Of a stretch of 37,025 nt of DNA, positions 19,838-30,050 are shown in pieces; position 1 is the stretch's first letter; every line of letters starts with the position of its first letter. Source of the DNA: Candolleomyces eurysporus (Eukaryota > Basidiomycota > Agaricomycetes > Agaricales > Psathyrellaceae); assembly GCA_027579435.1 (NCBI GenBank), contig JANBPK010000039.1:1-37025 (forward strand). Reading direction: 5' to 3'. A model generated the notes under the pieces. That model made no database searches and was not told where the DNA came from. It saw only the letters and a program-made list of their open reading frames with translations. The translations under genes and the position numbers were made by a program.

Positions 19838-22800
19838 CTACAAATCGAATGCACCACTATACCACCCACCCCCGCCCTCCTCATCCTTAGTCTTTTGGGT
19901 CCATCTCGTACTAGCCTTCACCGAGGTCCCTATCGCCTCCGAAGCCACATCGACAGCTGCCCCTCTCACCTCATCCAACAATTTCTGTCCCTCAGGTCTT
20001 AGATCGTCAACTTGGTCGTTCCTTGCACCATAATACGGCACAGGTCTATCCGAAAACAGCTGCGCTCCTACAACACCCACAGCGACAGTCAAATCGCTCG
20101 TCCCTTCTTCGCGTTCCTGTTGCTGGTCTTCTTTGTTCTGGCTAGCGGAGGGACTAGGAACGGCTTCCAGGTCCCCTGTGCGCTTGTTGAGTACCATCAA
20201 AGGAGTTTTCGGAGTTTCTTTCGTTGGTGAAGCTAGGGAGGTGGTTTGATGGTAGATGATACCCCTCTTCGTCGCCTCAACGCTAGAATGGGTCTTCACC
20301 CCACTTTCTGGTTCGTCGTCCTCGCCTGTGGCTGCGGACCGCTTCCCGTCCAAGATCCTTGGGCCGCTCTGGATTATCGCACTGAGCCAATCGCCTAGGA
20401 ATCCCACAAACGTGTCTTCATCGTCATCGTCTTCTGCTGCTTCGATCATCTGTACCAACTGACGCAACTCCTCTTCATTATACCACCCCTCTCTCACCAC
20501 CTTGTCCACCCATTCCCTCCTATCCTTTGCCCTTCTCCTCCTCTTCTCCTCCTTCCTCGCCTGCTTATGAGCCTCGGCATCTACACTCACCCTCCTCAAC
20601 CCCACCGCCAAATTCTCTAGCAGGTCTTTGGCCTTTTGGTGCAACGAGTACTTGACCAACTCGCTCACTGTAGGCCCAGCGAGCGGTTGGATGAACAGTT
20701 TATTCAAGATCCAGTGTCGACTTTGTTCGAGCTGTACGTCGACGCCGCTTAAATGAACTTTAACGTCGACCACTTGGAAGAGTGGGTCCAGGTCCACCGA
20801 GTCCGCTTCCGCGTTGACTTGATCAGAGAGAGCAGTGAAAGGGGTGGACGTGGACAGAGCTGCAAAGCGTGTTCGTTCTTCACCGATGGCGGAAGACCCG
20901 TCTTTTGGAGCTAGAGCGTGTTGGATATCGATGTTCGCTGGTTCATCGCTGTCCTCGTCTTCCTCGCCACCCTCGCGGCCCACAGTAAGGTCGTCTGATA
21001 CTTTCGTTTGCGATTCCACGTCTACGTCCGTATCTTGCACCAGAATCCCCGGAACAGATGCAAGTTCGCCTTCACCTTCCACTCCCTCTCCTACGAGTGG
21101 TACCTCCGGGGAAGGAGAACGACTGCGACGTTGTACGGTCGAGTTGGAGCGGGAGTCGGGACGGCCTCGGTCTGCGCCAGTGTTGATCTCAATTTCGACA
21201 TCACATCCAAATCCACCGTGCTTCCCGCCTCTCCCCATCCCTACATCCACGTTCAAAACGCCCTCATCTTCATACCCAAACCACGAGTCCTCTCCACCGT
21301 ACCTGAAATAATACCCTAATCCCTCGATCTTGGCACGTACACCGTCGATGTGAATCTTCACTCGAGATGTTGTCTCCACCCGAGGTTCCGGCAGCTGGGA
21401 TTGGACTGGAGGTGGATGATGCTTTGACCCCAGCTGACTCTCGTTGTACTCGGCCATATCAACCCTAACCTCCGTCCACTCCCTCACAACAACCTCATCG
21501 GGGACCAATGTACTTTCAATGCCGCCTTTTGGTGGTATTCCATCATCATCGACCAAGAGACGCCTTTCATCCCAAAGCTTCCTCGCGATAGAGACGTTTC
21601 GCGAATCTCGCATCACATTGCCTTTGACGAACAACGCGTACAGCCCAGCTTCCCATCCTCCACTCTCGCTTTTCACTTCCAGACTCGGGATCGGGATGAG
21701 GTGACTATGGGAGACCAGGAGTGGGCCCAGGACTCGCATGAGTTTGGGTAAACCCCATGCGAGCCATTCGGTCCACTGAATCGAGGTTGATAGAATGCGT
21801 CTAGGCAGCATCGTGGCATGCCGTTTCTTCCGACTGGTGGTCGAAGGGGTCGAAGAAGGGCCTCCCGAGAATAAGTCGGCAACTGACGAGCTAAGGTCTT
21901 CGAACGCATGAACGAGCTTCATCGTCGACCTATCACGCTCTACAGCGTCCACATACGTCCCCAATTCGTCCAAGAACTCTTTGGCGTGTGTTCGGAACCG
22001 GCGGCGAAGTTCGACGGTCTCGTCTTTCAGTCCTTTTTCCTTCTCTTTCTCTGTCCTGCCCGCTTTCGCGCTCAAAGCATCAACCATGCTCTCCGATGTA
22101 GCCTCGGTTACCACCTCCCCGACAACGTTAACCAGTTCTACTCCGTCCTCGAACAACTTCTCCATCTCGCCCTGCCCTCGTTTCGACGTGACCCATGCAG
22201 GGTCTTCGAGTGCGCGGTCGAGGTACCGTCCAAGACGCGCAAAGTAGACTCGAATCACATTCGGTTGTCTCCCCTGAGACAGCTTGTCCTCCTCGGCCCT
22301 CGTCGATTCCTGAGGCGCATCGCGCCCACCCCTGCGAACATCTTCCCCACTGTCAGATTCTTCCTCAACTTCTGCTTGTGGAGCCTCACTCTCCCCCGGA
22401 ACCTCGATCGACACCGGTATCGCCTCGACGTCAACGGATGCTGACCCCGCTTTGCTGTACTTTCCCTTCTTTTTCTTCTTTCCTCTTTTCCCTCCTGCTC
22501 CTGTTCCTTCTCCCGCCCCCGCTCCTCGATTGGACGTGGAAGGCCTGATAGTCTCAATAGACGCATTCGACGGCGACGGTGTGAAAGTTTCTTCAAGCCC
22601 TTGTTCCTCGGAAGCATTTGATTTCCCTTTCATATCGTCCTCCTTTCTTCCCGGGTCCCCAGCCTTTTCGAGGTCTTGGTCAAATTGCTTCTCAGCAAGA
22701 GATTTCGCCGCTTCATCCTCCACGACCTTCCCAATATCCACTGGCAGACGATCCAAGTCCTTCACCACATTCCCAAACTTCACGAGGAGGCTGTCGAGTG

Positions 22801-24691
22801 AGCGGTTCTGGCCAACTCGTTCAAGGATAGCCTTGAGGTCGAGTAACACCTTCTTGAATGGTTCATCACCACCGACCTCCTTCCCTCCCTTGAAGCCTCC
22901 CGGTACCGGTGGATACAAATTCTTAGGCGGAGGGTACGGCCCAACATAGTCCGTCGTCGTGATAGGCCGGGCAGCTGCGCCATCCCCATTCGCTCTCCCT
23001 TCGGTTCCCTTCCGGTTCGCTGATTCCGGCTGAAATTCGAGATGGATTGAGGCAGACGGGACACCCTTTAGAGCCGCATCCTCCACGTCCCCGATTACCT
23101 CTTCCGCCGTCTCCACGACCGTCTCGCCCAGCTCTGAGATCCTATCTGCGTATTTGCGGACGAGGATGAGAACTGCACGGAGGGCGTTTTGAGATGCGGC
23201 GTCTGATTGTACTTGAATGAGGACCTTTGAGTTGGAAAGAGAATTAGCTGGTGTACTCGTCTCAAAAGCAAGACGTTCAACTGACCTGCTGCATCCTCTC
23301 TACAAAATCCCTCTTCATCGTATCCTTCGCGTCTTTGCCTACTTCCCTCCACTCGTCCATTTTCTCGCCTGCCTTTTCCCCAAGTCCTTTCACGCCTTCC
23401 GAAACCTTTTTCATAACGCCCTTAGTCGTGTCCCGCATCTCTGGCTCGCTACCCTCGACACCTTTACCCTTCCTCCCTTTCATTCCATCAAACACCTCAT
23501 CCACCAATTGCTTTGTATCCACACCCTCCACCTTCTCCTCAACGCTCTCGGCAGCGTGCTCAACACTTATAGCTGCCGCCTCGATATCGGTTGCGCCGTG
23601 CGCAATGACATCCCTGAAAATCTCTAGAATGTCTGCGAGCAGGAACCGGAAGACGGACGAGGTGAGGAGGGAGGTGAGGAGGGTCCTGAGAGCATGTGAG
23701 AGGATTGCGAGGTCGTTTGAGAGCTCCTCTGAGGTTGGGATTGTGGACATGAATCTAATGAGCAAACCAAACTCGGAGAATTGAACAAGAGAATAAAGAT
23801 TGAGCTGCGTACTTTGATCTTTGACTTCCTCCACGCCTTGTTCGCCCTTGTGAAGAGCGCCTTTGGAAGATTCGGCTGCTCCGGAAACGTCAACCTTCAC
23901 GTTCACCTTTGGTTTCGGCGGACGGGGAACGGAAGGAACTTCGCTGGGGACTTCGACGAATTGGAGGTTGCAGATGAGGTCTTGGAATTTGTTGTCGTCT
24001 ATACGCCAATAATTATTTAATCTCGCCATGTATTAGAGTACGAATACGACGCACCGTTTTTCTCCATAGTAAACTGCAGCATGGCTTGAACGAGGTTCCT
24101 TGCGTCTTCAATAACCTTCTGACCTCTCCGGCTGCTAGGTCCTGTCCCGTAGATACCAGCGACAGCCATAGTGGTAGGTGATGATCGCAGCACGTCCGAG
24201 CTTAACAAGACCTGCAACATCCGTGTAAATTGGTCCCGAGTTGGAAGTTTGCCCTTGCTCAAAGCGGCGAACATATCGACCAATTTGTCTATGACCGTCT
24301 TCTCGTCGACGTGTTTATATGGATTACCGCCACCATTCCTGTTAATATGACCTCCTCTGGCATTGGAGCCCGACTGATTTGCGTTGATGTGAGGTCCTTC
24401 GCCATTCGATTCCGACGAGGATATCTCGGCGACACGACCGCTCCCGCGACGACCACCGCATTTGCGATTGAACCTGCTAGGGGGAGGCTCGCGCGTAGCG
24501 GCGTACTCGACTCCAGATCCCGGGTGAGATAACCAGCGGCTGCTGCCGCCACCACTGCTGCCCCCAGAGCGTTTTGGGAGGAGGGGGTCGTTGTCGCTTT
24601 CGGTGTCGTTGGAATCAGCGTCTGCGTCGTGTACCGGAAGGAGAGGTGCGCGATTCCTGCCGCCACCAAAGCAGTTGCGTATGGTGTCCAT
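19838..24691 (-). CDS. HAM1-family protein (HAM1_N and HAM1_C-type regions)
   Basis: Minus-strand exons are 24691-24055, 23998-23813, 23728-23286 and 23224-19838, giving 1550 residues. If the proposed 84-nt second intron (23812-23729) is retained, the product has 1578. The N-terminus is MDTIRNCFGGG followed by a dileucine/acidic segment. The helical HAM1_N-type part includes DKLVDMFAALSKGKLPTRDQ, RNLVQAMLQFTMEKNDDNKF, QDLICNLQFVEVPSE and LLTSSVFRFLLADILEIFRD. The middle is long, charged and lysine-rich (KRGKKKKKGKYSK). The C-terminal part (VQLEQSRHWILNKLFIQPLA to EGQKLLDEVRGA) resembles the HAM1_C/DUF4449 region, thought to be lipid-binding. From memory, the Cryptococcus HAM1 protein is a palmitoylated regulator of mating. 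Cys7 here would be a natural acylation site (inference). The gene is divergent to a TPR gene, and its 5' half is duplicated at 27800-29287. Confidence 0.78.
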
Positions 24692-25321
24692 TTGGAAAAA
24701 TGGGAGATGAGAGGGACGTGTTGGGTAGAGCTACAGCATGCAGAGTGGGGAGATGTGCAATGATGTCATCCACTCACGGTCGGAATCAATAGCCATCATT
24801 TCTTGGTTGACCGGTCGCAGTTAGCTCACTGGCATTTCTCGTCCTCCCCCGTTTAGTATTGTTCTTGCACTGTACCTCACTGCGATTCACGACCGCTCAT
24901 TTCGATATCTTGAATTCAACACGTCTCTAACAGCTCACGTTTTTTACAGCTCACGTTTCTAACAGCTCCATAGCAGATATATTGCTCGCCATGAAGATCG
25001 GACCCCCAATTTACAGCACGTCAGTGGGCAAATGTGTTATCCAAAGCCGCACAACTACCCATTTCGTTACGGACACACAGGCCCATTTGAATGATAGAAA
25101 TTCCTCGTAGAAAACCTCGGGTTCTAGCTCTCCGCTCGATAATTTCCCAAGCGTATGGCTGAGGGCTTTATGAGTCTATCGCCTCATGTTGAACAGCTGA
25201 ACCTTATATCTGCACTCCAGACGCAGAGCTCCAGCGTCACAGCTTTATCAAGACAAGCATATAATAGGAGGATCCCGATGAATGGTTTCTTCAGCCGCCC
25301 CAATTTCTCTCCTCAGCCCCC
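24692..25321. promoter_or_regulatory. Divergent promoter module, copy A (HAM1 gene / TPR gene)
   Basis: This 630-base non-coding block separates the HAM1-family gene (leftward) from the TPR gene (rightward). It is repeated at 29288-30050, and its TPR-facing half is repeated at about 35440-36090. Shared landmarks are the AACAGCTC elements (two to three copies near 24930-24972), the segment around ATATATTGCTCGCCATGAAG, the CCCCAATTTACAGCACGTCA block and CAGCTTTATCAA just before the gene. Whether it works bidirectionally is inferred from position only. Confidence 0.6.
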
Positions 25322-26577
25322 ATGTCACTCAATCCAACGGTCAATAGCACGATCGATGTCCCTCATGGCGGAGATCCTGATCGCCCTACCTTGCTCAACG
25401 ACAAGGGAGTCACTTTTGCGCGCCGATTTCAACTCACGCATGATCTTTCCGATATCTCCCAAGCTATCTCAGCTCATCAAGAGGCCGTCGAGATCACTCC
25501 AGCCGGTCATCCAAACCTCTGTGCCTTTCTCAACAACCTTGCTAATTCATTTATCTGCCGCTTCGAAGACATGGGTGATCTTTCCGACGTCGCCGAAGCC
25601 ATTTCAGCCCATCAGAGGGCCATTGAGCTCACCCCAGCTGGCGATCCAAACTTCTTTACCTTTCTCAGCAACCTTGCCAGTTCAATTGTCTGCCGCTTCG
25701 AACACACGGGCGATCCTTCTGACATCGCCATGGCTATTTCAGCCCGTCAGAGGGCCGTTGAGCTCGCCCCGGCTGGTGATCCAAACACCCCTAGCTTTTT
25801 CAGCAACCTTGCCAATTCGTTAGAACGCCGTTTTGAGCTCACAGGTGACTTGTCGGACATCGCTGAAGCTATTGCAGGGTGTCAGAGGGCTGTTGAGCTC
25901 AGTCCAGCTGGTCATCCCAACCTCCCTAGCTTTCTCAGCAGCCTTGCCAATTCATTGGAACGCCGCTTTGAGATCACGGGTGACTTGTCTGACGTCGCTG
26001 AAGCCGTTGCAACGGTCGAAGGGCTTGCCCTCACCCCGGCTGGTCATCCAAACCTCCCTACCTTTCTCACCTACCTTGCCAATTCGTTAGAACGACGTTT
26101 TGAGCTCACAGGTGACTTGTCGGACATCGGCGAAGCTATTGCAAGGTGGAGTCAGAGGGCTGTTGCCTTCGCCCCGGCTGGTCATCCAAATTTCCCCCTG
26201 CCTTTCTCAGCAACCTTGCCAAATCATTGGAGCGCCGTTTCGAGCTCACGTGTGACTTTTGTGACATTACTGAAGCCATTGCAGGGCATGAGAGGGCTAC
26301 TGCACTCACCCCGGATAGTCATCCAAGCCTCCCTACCTTTCTCAGCAACCTTGCCAAATCATTGGAACACCGTTTTAAGCTCACGAATGGCTTATCCGAC
26401 ATTGCAGAAGCCATTGCGGGGTATCAGAGGGCTATTGTACTCACCCCAGATGGTCATCCAAACCTCCCTATCCTTTCCGAACTGTTGGAACGCCGTCGTG
26501 AGCTCGCTGGTGACGTTCCCGACATTTCCCAAGCCGGTTCAGCACATGAGCCTTCCATTGCGCCATCCAACGGCTGA
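25322..26577 (+). pseudogene. TPR-only array gene with a frameshift (copy A)
   Basis: The frame from the ATG begins MSLNPTVNSTI, the same first codons as the NLR gene at 30051. It then runs into about seven highly alike 42-residue TPR units of the form LANSLERRFELTGDLSDIAE followed by AIAGCQRAVELSPAGHPNL. Near 26205 one extra base in TTTCCCCCTGCC shifts the frame. The same repeat pattern resumes in the next frame to a stop at 26577 (SNLAKSLERRFELTCDF, later NLAKSLEHRFKLTNGLSDIA). Near 26480 part of a unit is deleted. Without correction the protein would run out of phase to 26734. No NACHT or effector domain is present. It may be a decaying gene, or a functional shortened TPR protein if the shift lies in an unrecognised intron. 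Confidence 0.6.
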
Positions 26578-27799
26578 AGCAGAGACTAGGCAATTCAGAA
26601 CAGTCCGTCCGCGTTTTGATCTCCTGTGCGCGTTTTGGCCTCTGGTCTTCGCATGTTTCGTTCTCGCTTTGTTTTTCTCGCAGGTCTCCTTGAGTTATGA
26701 TTTTTCAACCAACTTAGATTTAGACTTTGTGTAGCTCGTATTCAGTTATGATCTCGTCTGGCTCGCTTACTCATTCTATCGCTCCGTATTCGTGCGACGT
26801 AAGTGATAGTTCCTAATTCACCACTTCCCGATTAGCATGCCATATACGGTCTTGTAAATTTAGGAAGCGTTTCTAATGGTTTCAGTCTATCCAAGAAATT
26901 GGTCAAATTGGTGTAATGAGTCCCATGCGGAGCTTTAGGCAAAGACCGCAGCTTAAGGGATAGAAGATTGGGGATTGCAACTCTGGACGAGCGAAAATGG
27001 GCTCCGTCTCGTAGTAGATCGTGCGCAGAACCGGTCCGCTTAAGCTTATGGATGGAGAATTACTGGAAAGAATGTGGAGGAGAGAGAAAGATAATGAACT
27101 ATATGAGAAGACTGTAACCCCTCTCCAACCTGAGACCTCCGCATTACCCTTTCTCAGCTGATATTGAGGGCGCGACTGGCATGGCATTCCTTCCCACAAG
27201 CCGGATATTCAGTTGTTGCAAACCACGTTTATTAATTCTCAATGACCGTACGGAAGTAGAAACGGAAGAGTACGAGATAATGTGTATTCCCAATCGAGAT
27301 CGGACAGAAAGAATGAGAAAGAGCCGCTCACCGTACGCGCGTTTTTAGCCAATTCATGCACCATCGTTGGCCAATTCCGGCGTTTGATTCCTGCTAGTCT
27401 CCAGGAAGAATTCGCTGAAGGAGGTATACCTATAAGCGATGGTTCTGTAGGGAGGGAGGTTAAGGGCCAGCGGCCCTTCGCCTTAGGTCCTTCCTTACGA
27501 ACGCTGACAAGATTGCGAACTCTTGCTAAGGATGAAAATGATGTCATACAGTCCAATTGATGGTCGGATCACGCCGACAGCAGGACGTCGCTCGGGCCAC
27601 GGTTCCGTTCGTGCTCTTGATGGTTCCATCCACCCAGTGTACGCGACATCTGGTGCGAAGAATTTGTCGTAGCCACGACGGGTTATTACCTTCGCCTCTT
27701 CCGAAGCGTCTCAGGGCCAGCTACTCAACCACACCTGCCACGACCACCAATGATCCAGCTCCACCAACCTCAAACCCAGATTTAAACTTGAGGTCTGAG
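26578..27799. other. Spacer between the TPR array and the duplicated HAM1 block
   Basis: No gene is firmly supported. A minus-strand frame starting at the ATG near 27547 (MTSFSSLARVRN...) and plus-strand frames at 27282-27560 have no recognised motif. The last 180 bases hold a possible mitochondrial presequence, listed separately. Confidence 0.35.
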
Positions 27800-27823
27800 C
27801 TACCAGGCACAGTCGACCTTTGA
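27620..27823 (+). pseudogene. Possible mitochondrial presequence exon cut by the duplication junction
   Basis: From the ATG, 67 codons read like a mitochondrial targeting N-terminus. It is rich in Arg, Ser and Thr, with almost no acidic residues at first (RHLVRRICRSHDGLLPSPLP, then KRLRASYSTTPATT). The frame ends a few bases past the point where sequence shared with the HAM1 gene begins (about 27815). The body of the gene, if there was one, is missing. This is a composition-based call only. Confidence 0.25.
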
Positions 27824-29287
27824 ATTAGAAAGAGAATTAGCTGATGTAATCGTCTCAAAAACAAGAGGCTCAACTAACCTGCTGCATCCTCTCTACAAAA
27901 TCCCTCTTCATCGTATCCTTCGCGTCTTTGCCTACTTCCCTCCACTCGTCCATTTTCTCGCCTGCCTTCTCCTCAAGTCCTTTCACGCCTTCCGAAACCT
28001 TCTTCACAACGCCCTTAGTCGTGTCCCGCATCTCTGGCTTGCTACCCTCGACACCTTTACCCTTCCTCTCTTTTATTCCATCAAACACCTCATCCACCAG
28101 CTGCTTTGTATCCACATCCTTCGCCTTCTCCTCAACGCTCTCGGCAGCGTGCTCAACACTTATAGCTGCCGCCTCGATATCGGTTGCGCCGTGCGCAATG
28201 ACATCCCTGAAAATCTCTAGAATGTCTGCGAGCAGGAACCGGAAGACGGACGAGGTGAGGAGGGAGGTGAGGAGGGTCCTGAGAGCATGTGAGAGGATTG
28301 CGAGGTCGTTTGAGAGTTCCTCTGAGGTTGGGACTGTGGACATTAAGCTAATGAGCAAACCAAACTCGGAGAATCGAACAGGAGGATGAAGATTGAGTTG
28401 CGTACTTTGATTTTTGAGTTCCTCCACGCCTTGTTCGCCCTTGTGAAGAGCGTCTTTGGAAGATTCGGCTGCTCCGGAAACGTCGACCTCCACGTTCACC
28501 TTTGGTTTCGGTGGACGGGGAACGGGAGGGACTTCGCTGGGGACTTCGATGAATTGGAGGTTGCAGATGAGGTCTTGGAATTTGTTGTCGTCTATACGCC
28601 AATAATTATTTAATCTCACCATGTATTAGAGCACGAATACGACGCACCGTTTTTCTCCATAGTAAACTGCAGCATGGCTTGAACGAGGTTCCTTGCGTCT
28701 TCAATAACCTTCTGACCTCTCCGGCTGCTAGGTCCTGTCCCGTAGATACTCTCGGCAGCCATAGTGATAGGTGATGATCGCAGCACATCCGAGCTCAATA
28801 AGACCTGCAACATCCGTGTAAATTGGTCCTGAGTTGGAAGTTTGCCCTTGCTCAAAGCGGCGAACACATCGACCAATTTGTCTATGACCGTCTTCTCGTC
28901 GACGCCTTCGTATGGATTACCACTACCGTTTCTGTTAATATGTCCTCCCTTGGTATTGGAGCCCGACTGATTCGCGTTGGTATGAGGTCCTTCGCCATTC
29001 GGTTCTGACGAGGATATCTCGGCGACACGACCGCTTCCGCGACGACCACCGCGTTTGCGATTGAACCTGCTAGGGGGAGGCTCGCGCGTGGCGGCGTACT
29101 CGACGCCAGATTCCAGGTGAGATAGCCAGCGGTTGCTGCTGTCGCCACTGGCCCCAGAGCGTTTTGGGAGGAGGGGGTCCTGAGCGTTGTCGCTTTCGGT
29201 GTCGCTGAGATCAACGTTGGCGTCGTGTACCGGGAGGAGGGGTGCGCGACTCCTGCCGCCGCCAAAGCAGTTGCGTATGGCGTCCAT
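27800..29287 (-). CDS. Truncated HAM1_N-only paralog (copy B)
   Basis: This is a recent copy of the first three exons of the HAM1 gene at 19838-24691. Exons are 29287-28648, 28591-28406, 28321-27879 and a final 27817-27800. The predicted product has 428 residues (456 if the 84-nt intron is retained). Every coding exon is open and splice sites are conserved; the 56-nt first intron differs at only about two positions. The MDAIRNCFGGG start and the whole helical HAM1_N-type region are kept. Shared sequence ends within about 3 nt of the exon-3 acceptor, after which a new six-codon exon encodes VDCAW and a stop. The lysine-rich middle and the C-terminal lipid-binding part are lost. It could be a functional N-domain-only protein acting beside the full-length one, or a young pseudogene. 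The open frames favour the former but do not prove it. Confidence 0.7.
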
Positions 29288-30050
29288 TTGGAAGAATGGG
29301 AGATGAGATGGACGTGTTGGGTAGAGCTACAACATGTACCTGAGTGGAGACGTGCAATGATGTCATCCACTCGCCACGGTCCGAAATCAAGATCCTGAAT
29401 TGTTGGTTGGCCGAACTCAGCAGCCAGTAATTAGCTCAGCTTTCTCATCCTCCGCCACCCGTTTGGTACCTCCCGTTGTCGCACTGCACTTCACACCACT
29501 ATTCACGAACGCTCAGTTTCACTATAGTCAGTCTACACGTTTTGAACAGCTCCGTAGCAAATATATTGCTCGCTATGAAGGTTTCGGAATCCCCAATACA
29601 CAGCACATCCATGGGCCACTGTGATATTCAAAGCTGTTAAATCTACGATATCCCTCGCGTTATCTACTAACGGACTTCGGTATGGAAACACAGGGCGATC
29701 TGGCCAATGGAAAATTCCACATATAAAATAATGGTAACCTTCGGTAACCTCGAGCTCCAGTTCAATATCTATTTGATGACTTACTAAGTATCTGGCCAAG
29801 CGCGCACCAGGTCATGTATCGCCTCAAGTTGAACAGCTGAACCTCATCTGCACTTCAGCACCACAGCTTGTTTCGAATCAAGCATATAATGGGTGGACTC
29901 GCCCCCAACCACCCAATTCCCTCTCGAGTCCCCGCTTGGAACTTTCCAATGCTGACTGAAACAATTTCCGAAAATCCCATCCAGTTGCTAACTGGTGGTA
30001 ACCACCAATCGTTCCATGGGCAGACGCCTTTCTTAACAGCGGGAGGCGCT
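29288..30050. promoter_or_regulatory. Divergent promoter module, copy B (truncated HAM1 / NLR gene)
   Basis: Homologous to 24692-25321, with the same AACAGCTC element, an ATATATTGCTCGC block, CCCCAATACACAGCACATCC and AGTTGAACAGCTGAACCT near the gene. It is longer by about 130 bases on the NLR side and more diverged there. It now separates the truncated HAM1 copy from the NACHT-TPR gene. Confidence 0.55.

Noticed and set aside
20835..22548. Several 100-178 codon plus-strand frames
   Set aside because: All are antisense to the long HAM1 exon; Ser/Pro/Thr-rich translations mirror its Glu/Lys/Gly-rich coding sequence.
25322..26577. CRISPR-like or satellite interpretation of the 126-bp repeats
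   Set aside because: The units are coding, in frame, and match TPR residues; there are no spacers between them.
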